In this document: positions 1 to 8,089 of the stretch, one piece after another | How the letters are laid out: every line of letters begins with the position of its first letter | Numbering within the stretch: the stretch's first letter is position 1 | Assembly: GCA_017306245.1 (NCBI GenBank) | Contig: JAFKIY010000001.1 | Location: 777,065 to 841,064 of the forward strand | Source: Micrococcales bacterium | GTDB taxonomy: Bacteria; Actinomycetota; Actinomycetes; Actinomycetales; Microbacteriaceae | Length of the DNA: 64,000 nucleotides | Reading direction: 5' to 3' | Position numbers and translations under genes: made by a program | The notes under the pieces: generated by a model | The model's input: the letters and a program-made list of their open reading frames with translations, nothing else | Told to the model about the DNA's origin: nothing | The model's database searches: none

Positions 1-72
1 ATTTCCGCATACCCGAACGCGTACGCGAAGTGGGAAGCGTCAGCCCGCGCCTGGCTTGCGCAGCTGAGCTGA
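1..72 (+). CDS. C-terminal fragment of an unidentified protein (cut by window edge)
   Basis: An open frame enters from the left edge and ends at TGA (70-72). It gives 23 residues ending in KWEASARAWLAQLS. The tail is rich in Trp and Ala and looks like a genuine coding C-terminus, because no other frame explains this stretch and the next gene starts 70 bases further on. The fragment is too short to name. The following 70 bases hold no ORF and presumably carry the promoter and leader of the kinase gene. Confidence 0.4.
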   Translation: MSAYPNAYAKWEASARAWLAQLS

Positions 73-142
73 GCGGTACCCAAAGCCGCCGTTCACGGTG
101 TTTTTACGGTCAGATCGAGGGCAACCTCCTTAGACTTCTGCG

Positions 143-2095
143 GTGAGCTCTGCCACCCCTGATCCCATGATCGGCCGCCTCGTCGACGGCCGGTATCAGG
201 TGCGCTCGCGCATCGCGAGGGGCGGCATGGCCACCGTCTACCTGGCGACCGACCTCCGCCTCGAACGCCGGGTCGCGATCAAGGTCATGCACGGCCACCT
301 CGCCGACGACGCCCAGTACAAGGCGCGGTTCATCCAGGAGGCGCGTTCGGCGGCCCGTCTCGCCCATCCCAACGTCGTCAACGTGTACGACCAGGGCCAG
401 GACGCGGATACCGCGTACCTCGTCATGGAATACCTGCCGGGAATCACTCTGCGGGAACTGCTGGAAGAGCACCCGGTTCTCACGACCGAGCAGGCACTCG
501 ACATCATGGAGGCGGTTCTCTCCGGGCTCGCCGCCGCGCACCGCAACGGCATCGTGCACCGCGACCTCAAACCGGAGAACGTTCTCCTCGCCGACGATGG
601 GCGCATCAAGATCAGCGACTTCGGCCTCGCGCGGGCTGCAACCGCGCAAACCGCGACCGGCAACGCGCTGCTCGGCACCATTGCCTACCTCTCCCCCGAA
701 CTCGTCACTCGGGGCATCGCCGACGCTCGAAGCGACATCTACGCGGTCGGCATCATGCTGTACGAAATGCTCGCCGGCGAGCAACCGTTCAAGGGCGAGC
801 AGCCGTTCCAGATCGCGCAACAGCACGCGAACGACACGGTGCCGACGCCCAGCACCAAGAACTCACGGGTCCCGGTGGAACTCGACGAGCTCGTGCTGTG
901 GGCGACGGCGCGGGATCCGGAGCAGCGGCCGCGCGATGCCCGAGCGATGCTGGAACAGCTTCACGAAACCCGGCGGATCCTGCAGGACGGTCCCGGGCCG
1001 GCCGCCGCAACCGCCGCGTCGAAGACGGTCGTCATGCCGCCCGTCATGCCGGCGGCATCCGACGCCGAAACACAGGTGCTGGGTACGCGGGCCCGGCCCC
1101 GCACGTCGCCAGCGGCATTCGACAGCACGACCGCCCTTGCCGCCATCGCAGACCGTCGACGGTCGCGCGGGTGGTGGCTGTTCTCCCTCGTGCTCATTCT
1201 CGCGGCGCTCGCCGGGGCGACCGGATGGTATTTCGGTTCAGGGCCGGGCTCCAAAGTCGTCATCCCCGACGTATCCGGCAAGGAAGTCGCCGCTGCGACC
1301 ACCCTCCTCGAAAAAGCCGACCTTGTGGTGTCGCCCGACCACAAGCAAGCGTTCAGCGTCACCGTCAAAGAGGGGCTGGTGATGGGGACAGACCCCGCCA
1401 GCGGCCAGTCGGTGTCTCACGGCGGCACGGTCAAGCTCATCATCTCCCAGGGACCGAAACTGCTGACCCTGCCAAACCTGGTCGGCGAATCCGAGACCGC
1501 TGCCCGCGCCGCGCTCGGCAGTTCGTTCGACGTGCAGGAATCGCAGTACCAGTTCGATTCCAGCGTCGAGGCCAACACCGTGATCTCCGCGTTCGGGCTG
1601 GACAAGGAAGGCAAGACGCTCGACCTTTCCACCGTCCAGCAATACTGGGAAGGGCAGCCGGTGACGCTCGTGGTGTCGCTCGGCGCGATCCCCGACGTCA
1701 AGGGCATGTCGGTCGAGGAGGCGAAGAAGGCGCTCAGCGACAAGGGGCTGGTGGGGTCCACGAGCGAGGGGCTCCACGACTGGAGCGACGACGTCGCCAA
1801 GGGCGACGTGATCGGCTACCGACCGCTCCCTGACGGTACGGTCGCGACAACGGGCACGACGCTGGAACTCATTGTTTCCGACGGCATCGAGCAAGTCACG
1901 GTGCCGGATGTGGTCGGGATGACGTGGGCAGATGCGAAACCGGTTCTCGAGGCCGCGGGATTCCAAATCGTCTTTCGCGACCCGAAGAGCCAACTCCTGG
2001 CCAGCATTCCCAACGATGCGATTGTGCAGGACATCAATCCGGAAGCGGGAACTCAGGCCGACAAGGGTTCCAAAGTGAACGTCAAGCTGAAGTAG
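143..2095 (+). CDS. PASTA-domain serine/threonine protein kinase (PknB/PknL type)
   Basis: This is a membrane Ser/Thr kinase of 650 residues. The kinase domain lies at about residues 11-275, with catalytic Lys47 (VAIKV), HRDLKPEN at 139-146 (Asp141 catalytic) and DFG at 159-161. A single membrane segment follows at about 344-366 (WWLFSLVLILAALAGATGWY). The rest is extracellular and holds about four PASTA repeats (VPDVVG.. and IPDVSG.. type) that in this family sense muropeptides or lipid II. The start is GTG at 143; no strong ribosome-binding site is visible. Its position beside class II DAHP synthase and a PlsC acyltransferase resembles the M. tuberculosis pknL locus. PknL itself lacks PASTA repeats, so orthology is uncertain. 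It converges on the DAHP synthase gene, with 44 bases between the stops. Likely roles are cell-wall growth control and phosphorylation of substrates such as the FHA protein encoded near 14 kb; the partner is inferred. Confidence 0.93.
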   Translation: MSSATPDPMIGRLVDGRYQVRSRIARGGMATVYLATDLRLERRVAIKVMHGHLADDAQYKARFIQEARSAARLAHPNVVNVYDQGQDADTAYLVMEYLPGITLRELLEEHPVLTTEQALDIMEAVLSGLAAAHRNGIVHRDLKPENVLLADDGRIKISDFGLARAATAQTATGNALLGTIAYLSPELVTRGIADARSDIYAVGIMLYEMLAGEQPFKGEQPFQIAQQHANDTVPTPSTKNSRVPVELDELVLWATARDPEQRPRDARAMLEQLHETRRILQDGPGPAAATAASKTVVMPPVMPAASDAETQVLGTRARPRTSPAAFDSTTALAAIADRRRSRGWWLFSLVLILAALAGATGWYFGSGPGSKVVIPDVSGKEVAAATTLLEKADLVVSPDHKQAFSVTVKEGLVMGTDPASGQSVSHGGTVKLIISQGPKLLTLPNLVGESETAARAALGSSFDVQESQYQFDSSVEANTVISAFGLDKEGKTLDLSTVQQYWEGQPVTLVVSLGAIPDVKGMSVEEAKKALSDKGLVGSTSEGLHDWSDDVAKGDVIGYRPLPDGTVATTGTTLELIVSDGIEQVTVPDVVGMTWADAKPVLEAAGFQIVFRDPKSQLLASIPNDAIVQDINPEAGTQADKGSKVNVKLK

Positions 2096-2139
2096 GGCGC
2101 AACCGCGGAACTGCGGGCGCGCCCGGAACTCCGTCGCAC

Positions 2140-3510
2140 CTAGCGGGCCCCGAGTTCTTCCGCCACCAGGAAGGCCAGTTCGAGCGACTGCATGTGGTTG
2201 AGTCGAGGGTCGCACAGCGACTCGTACCGCGTGGCGAGCGCTGACTCGTCGATCTGCTCCGAGCCGCCGAGGCACTCGGTGACGTCATCGCCGGTGAGTT
2301 CGATATGGATGCCGCCCGGGTTGGTCCCGACCATCCGGTGCGCCTCGAAAAAGCCCTTGACCTCATCGACGACGTCGTCGAATCGCCTGGTCTTGTAGCC
2401 GGTCGGCGTCGTGAGACCGTTCCCGTGCATGGGGTCGCTCACCCAGACGGGCGTTGCGTCACTTGCCTTCACGGTTTCCAGAAGCGTGGGCAGAACGTCC
2501 CGCACCCTGCCCGCACCCATCCGCGCGATGAACGTCAGCCTGCCCGGCTCCCGGTCCGGGTCCAGCCGGTCGATGAGCTCGAGCACGTCGGCGGGCGTGG
2601 CCGCCGGCCCGAGCTTGACGCCGATCGGGTTTCGCACGCGCGACAGGAAGTCGATGTGCGCTCCATCGGGCTGGCGCGTGCGCTCCCCCACCCACAGGAA
2701 ATGCGCAGAGGTGTTGTACGGGGTTCCTGTGCGGGAATCAATCCGCGTCATCGGACGCTCGTAATCCATGAGGAGCGCCTCGTGGGACGTGTAGAACTCG
2801 GTGCGCTTGAGCGCCTCGAAATCCGCGCCGCACGCCATCATGAATTTGATCGCGCGGTCGATTTCGCGCGCCATGTGCTCGTAGCGCACATTCGCCGGGT
2901 TGCGCGCGAACCCCTGATTCCAGCTGTGCACCTGGCGCAGGTCCGCGAACCCGCCCTGCGTGAACGCGCGGATGAGGTTGAGCGTGCTCGCGGCCGTGTG
3001 GTAGCCGCGCACCAGGCGGGAGGGGTCGGCGGCTCTGGACTCGGGGGTGAAGTCGTACCCGTTCACGATGTCGCCGCGGTACGCCGGCAGCGTGACGTCG
3101 CCGCGCGTTTCGCTTTCGCTCGACCGCGGCTTCGCGAACTGTCCGGCCATCCGGCCCATCTTGATGACCGGCATCGACGCGCCGTAGGTGAGAACGACCG
3201 CCATTTGAAGAATCGTCTTCACCCGGTCGCGGATCTGGTCTGCGGTCGCCGCGGCGAACGTCTCCGCGCAGTCCCCGCCCTGAAGCAAAAACGCTTCGCC
3301 CCGTGCGACGCTCGCGAGCCGATTGCGGAGGATGTCAACTTCGCCCGCAAAGACGAGCGGCGGCAGCCCCGAAAGTTCGCGCGAGGCGGCGGCGACATCG
3401 TCCGCTGACGGCCACGGCGGCTGCTGGGCGATGGGAAGGTCACGCCAGTGGTCGAGCCCGTCGATGACTGCCGGTTCGGCGAGTACGACCGGTTCGGTTG
3501 GATCGACCAC
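2140..3510 (-). CDS. aroG: Class II 3-deoxy-7-phosphoheptulonate (DAHP) synthase
   Basis: This enzyme condenses phosphoenolpyruvate and erythrose 4-phosphate, the first step of the shikimate pathway to aromatic amino acids. The 456 residues match the class II (plant/AroA-II) type. Visible are QGGDCAE at 77-83 with the metal-binding Cys81, KMGRMAGQFAKPRS at 117-130, the DPMHGNG motif with the metal-binding His, and the C-terminal HIELTGDDVTECLGG. The start is GTG at 3510, preceded by a good AAGAGGAG ribosome-binding site about 6 bases upstream. An AT-richer patch (TAAATT) near 3555-3560 may be its -10 element. The neighbouring plsC gene lies upstream on the same strand but is separated by 86 bases, so separate transcription is likely. 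Confidence 0.95.
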   Translation of the reverse strand: MVDPTEPVVLAEPAVIDGLDHWRDLPIAQQPPWPSADDVAAASRELSGLPPLVFAGEVDILRNRLASVARGEAFLLQGGDCAETFAAATADQIRDRVKTILQMAVVLTYGASMPVIKMGRMAGQFAKPRSSESETRGDVTLPAYRGDIVNGYDFTPESRAADPSRLVRGYHTAASTLNLIRAFTQGGFADLRQVHSWNQGFARNPANVRYEHMAREIDRAIKFMMACGADFEALKRTEFYTSHEALLMDYERPMTRIDSRTGTPYNTSAHFLWVGERTRQPDGAHIDFLSRVRNPIGVKLGPAATPADVLELIDRLDPDREPGRLTFIARMGAGRVRDVLPTLLETVKASDATPVWVSDPMHGNGLTTPTGYKTRRFDDVVDEVKGFFEAHRMVGTNPGGIHIELTGDDVTECLGGSEQIDESALATRYESLCDPRLNHMQSLELAFLVAEELGAR

Positions 3511-3596
3511 AGATTGCTCCTCTTACGTTGCTGGTTGACACGCCTGCACTCTCTAATTTAGGCGCGTGCGCGTGAATGTGACGTTTCGTGGCGGGT

Positions 3597-4286
3597 TTAG
3601 CGGCTGCGGCTCCCGGCCTTTTCCTTGATCGTCGACGCATACACGTCGACGTATTCCTGATCGCCGAGATGGCTCAGTTCGTACATGATCTCGTCGGTGA
3701 TGGATCGCAGGATGAAACGGTCGCTCTCCATCCCCTCGAACCGGGAGAAATCCAGCGGCTCGCCGATCACGACCCCGATGCGGCGGACCTTGGGCAGCCG
3801 CTTGCCGATCGGCATGACTTTCTCGGTGTCGATCATGGCGACCGGCACGACAGGCACACCCCCCTCGAGGACCATTCTGGCCACGCCGGTTCGACCCCGA
3901 TACAGTTTGCCGTCCGGGCTCCGGGTTCCCTCCGGGTAAATCCCGAGGACCTCGCCGCGGTGGAGAACACCGAGCCCCGTCCGCAGGCTTGCCTCAGATG
4001 CTTTTCCGCCCGAGCGGTCGATCGGGATCATCCCGGCAGCCTTCAGGAAGTGTTTGATCGCCCAGCCCTTGATGCCGCGCGCCGTGTAGTAGTCGCTCTT
4101 GGCCAAAAACGTCACGCGACGATCGATCACGAGCGGAAGAAACACTGAATCGATGAAGGAAAGGTGGTTGCTCGCCAGAATGACGCCACCCTTGCGCGGG
4201 ATGTTCTCCTCGCCGGTCACCCACGGGCGGAATGCCGTGCGCAGGATGGGACCGGCGATGAGGTTCTTCATGAACCAGTAGAACAT
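3597..4286 (-). CDS. plsC: 1-acyl-sn-glycerol-3-phosphate acyltransferase (PlsC family)
   Basis: A 229-residue acyltransferase of phospholipid synthesis, which transfers a fatty acyl chain to lysophosphatidate at the inner face of the membrane. Motif I, NHLSFID, has catalytic His41 and Asp46. Motif III is YPEGTRS at 117-123, and an IPIDR element (about 87-91) sits where motif II is expected. The N-terminus is amphipathic rather than a full membrane helix. The protein sits between aroG and the divergent acyl-CoA ligase gene, which makes the lipid role consistent with context. Members of this family can acylate other lysolipids, so the exact substrate is not certain. Confidence 0.9.
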   Translation of the reverse strand: MFYWFMKNLIAGPILRTAFRPWVTGEENIPRKGGVILASNHLSFIDSVFLPLVIDRRVTFLAKSDYYTARGIKGWAIKHFLKAAGMIPIDRSGGKASEASLRTGLGVLHRGEVLGIYPEGTRSPDGKLYRGRTGVARMVLEGGVPVVPVAMIDTEKVMPIGKRLPKVRRIGVVIGEPLDFSRFEGMESDRFILRSITDEIMYELSHLGDQEYVDVYASTIKEKAGSRSR

Positions 4287-4431
4287 CCGAACCCTTCCAT
4301 CCTGTCGATTCTGTTGTTCACCATGAACCTTCCCAGCCTACCCGTGCCCGCACCGGCGCCGACCCGGGAAGCCCGGACGCGCGACCAGATAGAGTAGTAA
4401 GAATGACCTGACCGGTACCAAAGGAGTCGCT

Positions 4432-6258
4432 GTGGACCACTACGAAACGCCCGCCATCGTTCCCGCCGATCCGAATGCGAACGCAACGGACCTTCTCGTC
4501 GAACGGGTGCGCGCCACTCCGAATCTCGCCCTGTTTTCCATCCCCACCCACGATGGCGGCTGGTCGGACGTCACCGCCAAAGAATTTCTGGACCAGGTGC
4601 ATGCCCTCGCAAAGGGCTTTGTCGCGGCGGGAATCGAACCCGGCGACAAGATCGGGCTCATGTGCAAGACGCGCTACGAGTGGACCCTCATCGACTTCGC
4701 CATCTGGTTCGCCGGCGCAGTCATGGTGCCGATCTACGAGACCTCGTCCCCGTCCCAGCTCCAGTGGAACCTCGGCGACTCCGGCACCGTCGCCATGATC
4801 ACCGAGACTCCCGACCACTTTTCCCGCTTCGACGAAGCCCACCCGGAGCTTCCTCTCATCCGCAGCGTGTGGAAGATCGACACCGGGGATCTGGAGAAGC
4901 TTGCGGCCAGCGGGAAGGACGTCACCGACGAGGAGATCGAGCGCCGGCGAAATCTCGCGAAGGGCGACGACCTCGCGACGCTCATTTACACGGCGGGGAC
5001 GACGGGTCGGCCGAAGGGGTGCATGCTCACGCACTCCAACTTCGTCGAACTCACCCGCAACGCGCGCGAAGCCATTCCGGAAGTGGTCAACACGGAATCC
5101 AGCACCCTGCTGTTCATCACGCTCGCCCACATCTTCGCGCGATTCATCTCCGTTCTCGCGATCGTCGGGGGCGTGAAAGTCGGCCACCAGCCGGACACGA
5201 AGCAATTGCTGCCGGCGATGGGTTCATTCAAGCCCACGTTCCTTCTCGCGGTGCCTCGTGTGTTCGAGAAGGTCTACAACTCGTCTGAGCAGAAGGCCGA
5301 AGGCGGCGGGAAGGGCAAGATCTTCCGCAAGGCCGCCGCGGTTGCCGTCGCGCACTCGAAGGCGCTCGACGCAGGAAAGGTTCCCTTCGGACTCGCGATC
5401 CAGTTTGCCCTGTTCGACCGGCTCGTCCTGAGCAAGATCCGCGCAGCGCTCGGCGGACGCGTCAAGTACGCGGTGTCCGGTTCAGCCCCGCTCGGGCTGT
5501 TCCTCGGACACTTCTACCGTAGCCTCGGGCTGACGATCCTCGAAGGTTACGGTCTGACCGAAACCACGGCGCCGATCACCGTGAACGTCCCGTCGAACTT
5601 CAAGATCGGGAAGGTCGGTCCCCCGCTTCCCGGATGCGCGGTCCGGCTCGCGGCGGACGGCGAAATCCAGGCGAAGGGCGTCAACATTTTTGCCGGCTAC
5701 TGGAACAACGAAAAGGCCACGAAGGAAACCTTCGACGGCGAGTGGTTCAAGACGGGAGACATCGGCACCATCGACGAGGACGGGTATCTGGAGATCACCG
5801 GACGCAAGAAGGAAATGATCGTCACGGCGGGCGGAAAGAACGTCGCCCCCGCGACGCTCGAAGACCCCATCAGGGCGAACCCCATCATCGGGCAGGTCAT
5901 CGTGGTCGGCGACAAGCGCCCCTTCATCGGCGCGCTGATCTCGCTCGACGAGGAAATGCTCCCGGTGTGGCTTAACAACAACGGCGAGGATGCCACGATG
6001 ACGGTCGACGAGGCGGCGAAGAATCCGAAGGTGCTCGCGGAGATCCAGTCGGCGATCGACAAGGCGAACTCGGCAGTTTCGCGTGCCGAATCGGTTCGGA
6101 AGTTCGTCATCCTCCCGCACGACCTGACGGAGTCCAGCGGCCATCTCACGCCGAAGCTCAGCGTCAAGCGGCACGTCGTCCTTTCGGACTTCGCGGACAC
6201 GATCGACGGACTCTACGAGGATGCGCCGGCCACTCAGGGCCACTCGGTAGTCGGTTGA
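4432..6258 (+). CDS. Long-chain fatty acid--CoA ligase (AMP-forming)
   Basis: A 608-residue member of the ANL superfamily. It activates fatty acids as acyl-adenylates and then acyl-CoA. Key motifs are YTAGTTGRPKG at 186-196 (AMP/phosphate loop), GYGLTETTAP at about 370 and the hinge region FKTGDIGTIDEDGYLEITGR. The length and order fit FadD15-like actinobacterial enzymes. The GTG start at 4432 has a strong AAAGGAG ribosome-binding site at 4420-4426. Promoter-like TAGAGTAGTAAGAAT lies just upstream at about 4390-4404. It is divergent from plsC and convergent with def, so it forms a single-gene unit. Chain-length preference cannot be read from the sequence. Confidence 0.92.
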   Translation: MDHYETPAIVPADPNANATDLLVERVRATPNLALFSIPTHDGGWSDVTAKEFLDQVHALAKGFVAAGIEPGDKIGLMCKTRYEWTLIDFAIWFAGAVMVPIYETSSPSQLQWNLGDSGTVAMITETPDHFSRFDEAHPELPLIRSVWKIDTGDLEKLAASGKDVTDEEIERRRNLAKGDDLATLIYTAGTTGRPKGCMLTHSNFVELTRNAREAIPEVVNTESSTLLFITLAHIFARFISVLAIVGGVKVGHQPDTKQLLPAMGSFKPTFLLAVPRVFEKVYNSSEQKAEGGGKGKIFRKAAAVAVAHSKALDAGKVPFGLAIQFALFDRLVLSKIRAALGGRVKYAVSGSAPLGLFLGHFYRSLGLTILEGYGLTETTAPITVNVPSNFKIGKVGPPLPGCAVRLAADGEIQAKGVNIFAGYWNNEKATKETFDGEWFKTGDIGTIDEDGYLEITGRKKEMIVTAGGKNVAPATLEDPIRANPIIGQVIVVGDKRPFIGALISLDEEMLPVWLNNNGEDATMTVDEAAKNPKVLAEIQSAIDKANSAVSRAESVRKFVILPHDLTESSGHLTPKLSVKRHVVLSDFADTIDGLYEDAPATQGHSVVG

Positions 6259-6267
6259 CGGGACGGG

Positions 6268-6759
6268 TCAGAACCAGTCTGACTCCCTGATCATCCGCAT
6301 CGCTTCGCGTTTGCGCTCTTTGTCGAGGCCCTCGATGAAAAGCTTGCCGTCAAGATGGTCGATTTCGTGCTGCAGCGCCTGGGCGAGCAGGCCGTCGCCT
6401 TCGAGCTCGACCGGGTTCCCGTGCAGATCGACGCCGGTCGCGCGCGCCCACGGGTACCGCATCCGCTGGAAATAGAACCCGGGCACGGACAGGCAACCCT
6501 CGTCCACGAGTTCGGGTTCCCCGGACACTTCGACGAGCTCCGGATTCAGGAGGTATCCCACGTCGCCGTCGATGTTGTAGCTGAACGCGCGCTGGCTGAT
6601 TCCGATCTGCGGCGCGGCGACACCCGCCCGACCCGGCAGGCGAACCGTGTCCAGGAGGTCCTCGACGAGTCCCGCCGTGCCGTGATCGCTCACCGCTACC
6701 GGTACGGAAACCGTGCGAAGAACCGGGTCACCGAAAACCCTGATCTGGCGCGCCGTCAT
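6268..6759 (-). CDS. def: Peptide deformylase
   Basis: This 163-residue cytoplasmic metalloenzyme removes the N-formyl group from nascent proteins. All three family motifs are present: GVAAPQIG at 46-53, EGCLS at 87-91 with metal ligand Cys89, and QHEIDH at 130-135 with ligands His131 and His135 and catalytic Glu132. Length is normal for type I/II bacterial enzymes. It is the last gene of a possible minus-strand unit after the MinD-like ATPase (26 bases upstream). Its stop is 9 bases from the convergent acyl-CoA ligase stop. Confidence 0.96.
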   Translation of the reverse strand: MTARQIRVFGDPVLRTVSVPVAVSDHGTAGLVEDLLDTVRLPGRAGVAAPQIGISQRAFSYNIDGDVGYLLNPELVEVSGEPELVDEGCLSVPGFYFQRMRYPWARATGVDLHGNPVELEGDGLLAQALQHEIDHLDGKLFIEGLDKERKREAMRMIRESDWF

Positions 6760-6784
6760 GATCGAATCTGGTCCTTCTGAGGTC

Positions 6785-8056
6785 TCAGTCGTCTTTGGTC
6801 GACGGAAGCCCGTCCACCACGAAAGCGGCCAGATCCCGCGCGGTGGCGCGCGTCAGCGGTTCGAGGCGGGAAAAGTCGATCACGGCCCCGGAGGCGAGCA
6901 TCGGGTCGTACGGGATTCGCACGACCTCGCGGACGCGCGAGCTGAAATGCGCTTCGATCTCGTCGATGTTGACCATGTTCGTCCCCTGGGTGCCCGTGTT
7001 GAGGGCGACGACCGCGTTGCGCGCAAGCTCCTCGTAGCCGTTCGCCTCGAGCCAGGTCAGGGTCTCGGACGCCAGCCTGGCCTCATCCACACTTCCGCCG
7101 GACACGATGACCACGGAGTCGGCGTGCTGCAGTGTCGCCCGCATCGCGGAGTGGACAATGCCGGTGCCGCAGTCGGTGAGCACGATCGAATAGAACCGGG
7201 CGGCCAGATCGGCGACGACGTTGTAATCATCCGCATCGAACGCTTCCGACAGGAGGGGATCCGAATCGGAGGCGAGAATGTCGAGCCTGGTTTCATCCCT
7301 CGACACGAGCTTCGTGAACTCGCTGAACGTGCCGATGGAGCGCGCGTTGAGGATGACATCCCGTACGGTCGCCGAAGTGTTTTTTGCCACCCGCTCGGCC
7401 AGCGTGCCGCGATCAGGGTTTGCATCGATGGCGATGACCCGGTCTTCCCGCACGTCAGCAAGCGCCATGCCCAAAAGCGCGGTGATCGTCGTTTTGCCGA
7501 CGCCGCCTTTCCTGGTGAGCACGGGAACGAAACGCGTTCCGCCGTCGAGCCGTTTTCCGATGCGCGCGTCCAGTTCCTTCCGGGCGCGCACTCGCGCGGA
7601 GTCGCCCAAATTCACCACATGCAGGGTGCCGTGATAGACGAGCTCCTGCCAGAAGCCTTCCGGCCTGGCGCGCCGGCGTCTGCGCTGTTCGACGAGCCGC
7701 TCCGAAGTCAGCATGGCCGCCGTCTCGGGCGCCACCGCGCTTCGGCCGCGCGGCCTGGCCCTCGAACTGTGCGCGCCGGAGGGTTCGGCGAGTTTCGGGA
7801 GATCCGGAATCACCGGCACGAGGTTGATGGATGTGGTCGCTCCCACTTCCTCCAGCACCTGCCCGGCGCGAAGGGTGGCGTCGCCCAGCGCAACCGCCAG
7901 TTCGTCGTCCGGGGTGGAATGAACTTCCTCCGGCAGCGTCACGTCGATGGTCAGGCTCGTCGGAGGGGTCTCGAAATCCGGCACGGCGACGGCACCCTGC
8001 TCCGACTCCGGGTCGGATTCGGCTTGACTGCCGGTATCGCTGGTCTTGGAAGCCAC
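6785..8056 (-). CDS. MinD/ParA-like P-loop ATPase with long N-terminal extension
   Basis: A 423-residue protein. Residues 1 to about 175 are a low-complexity, Ser/Glu/Pro-rich region followed by a basic stretch (RRRRRARPEGFWQ at about 125-137). The ATPase domain starts near 176, with the deviant Walker A KGGVGKTT at 183-190 and VIAIDANPDRGTLAERV as the following strand. This layout resembles actinobacterial MinD-like proteins that act in type VII secretion (EspI-like) or in positioning complexes, but no secretion genes lie nearby. It sits between pyc and def on the same strand. The cargo or partner is unknown, and no parB gene is present in the window. Confidence 0.8.
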   Translation of the reverse strand: MASKTSDTGSQAESDPESEQGAVAVPDFETPPTSLTIDVTLPEEVHSTPDDELAVALGDATLRAGQVLEEVGATTSINLVPVIPDLPKLAEPSGAHSSRARPRGRSAVAPETAAMLTSERLVEQRRRRRARPEGFWQELVYHGTLHVVNLGDSARVRARKELDARIGKRLDGGTRFVPVLTRKGGVGKTTITALLGMALADVREDRVIAIDANPDRGTLAERVAKNTSATVRDVILNARSIGTFSEFTKLVSRDETRLDILASDSDPLLSEAFDADDYNVVADLAARFYSIVLTDCGTGIVHSAMRATLQHADSVVIVSGGSVDEARLASETLTWLEANGYEELARNAVVALNTGTQGTNMVNIDEIEAHFSSRVREVVRIPYDPMLASGAVIDFSRLEPLTRATARDLAAFVVDGLPSTKDD

Positions 8057-8089
8057 TACACAAGGCCCTTCGTGATCGGACCCTCTAGC

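Noticed and set aside
110..826. Long minus-strand open frames antisense to the kinase gene
   Set aside because: They are mirror frames of a GC-rich gene, with Arg/Asp/His-rich translations and no recognisable domain.
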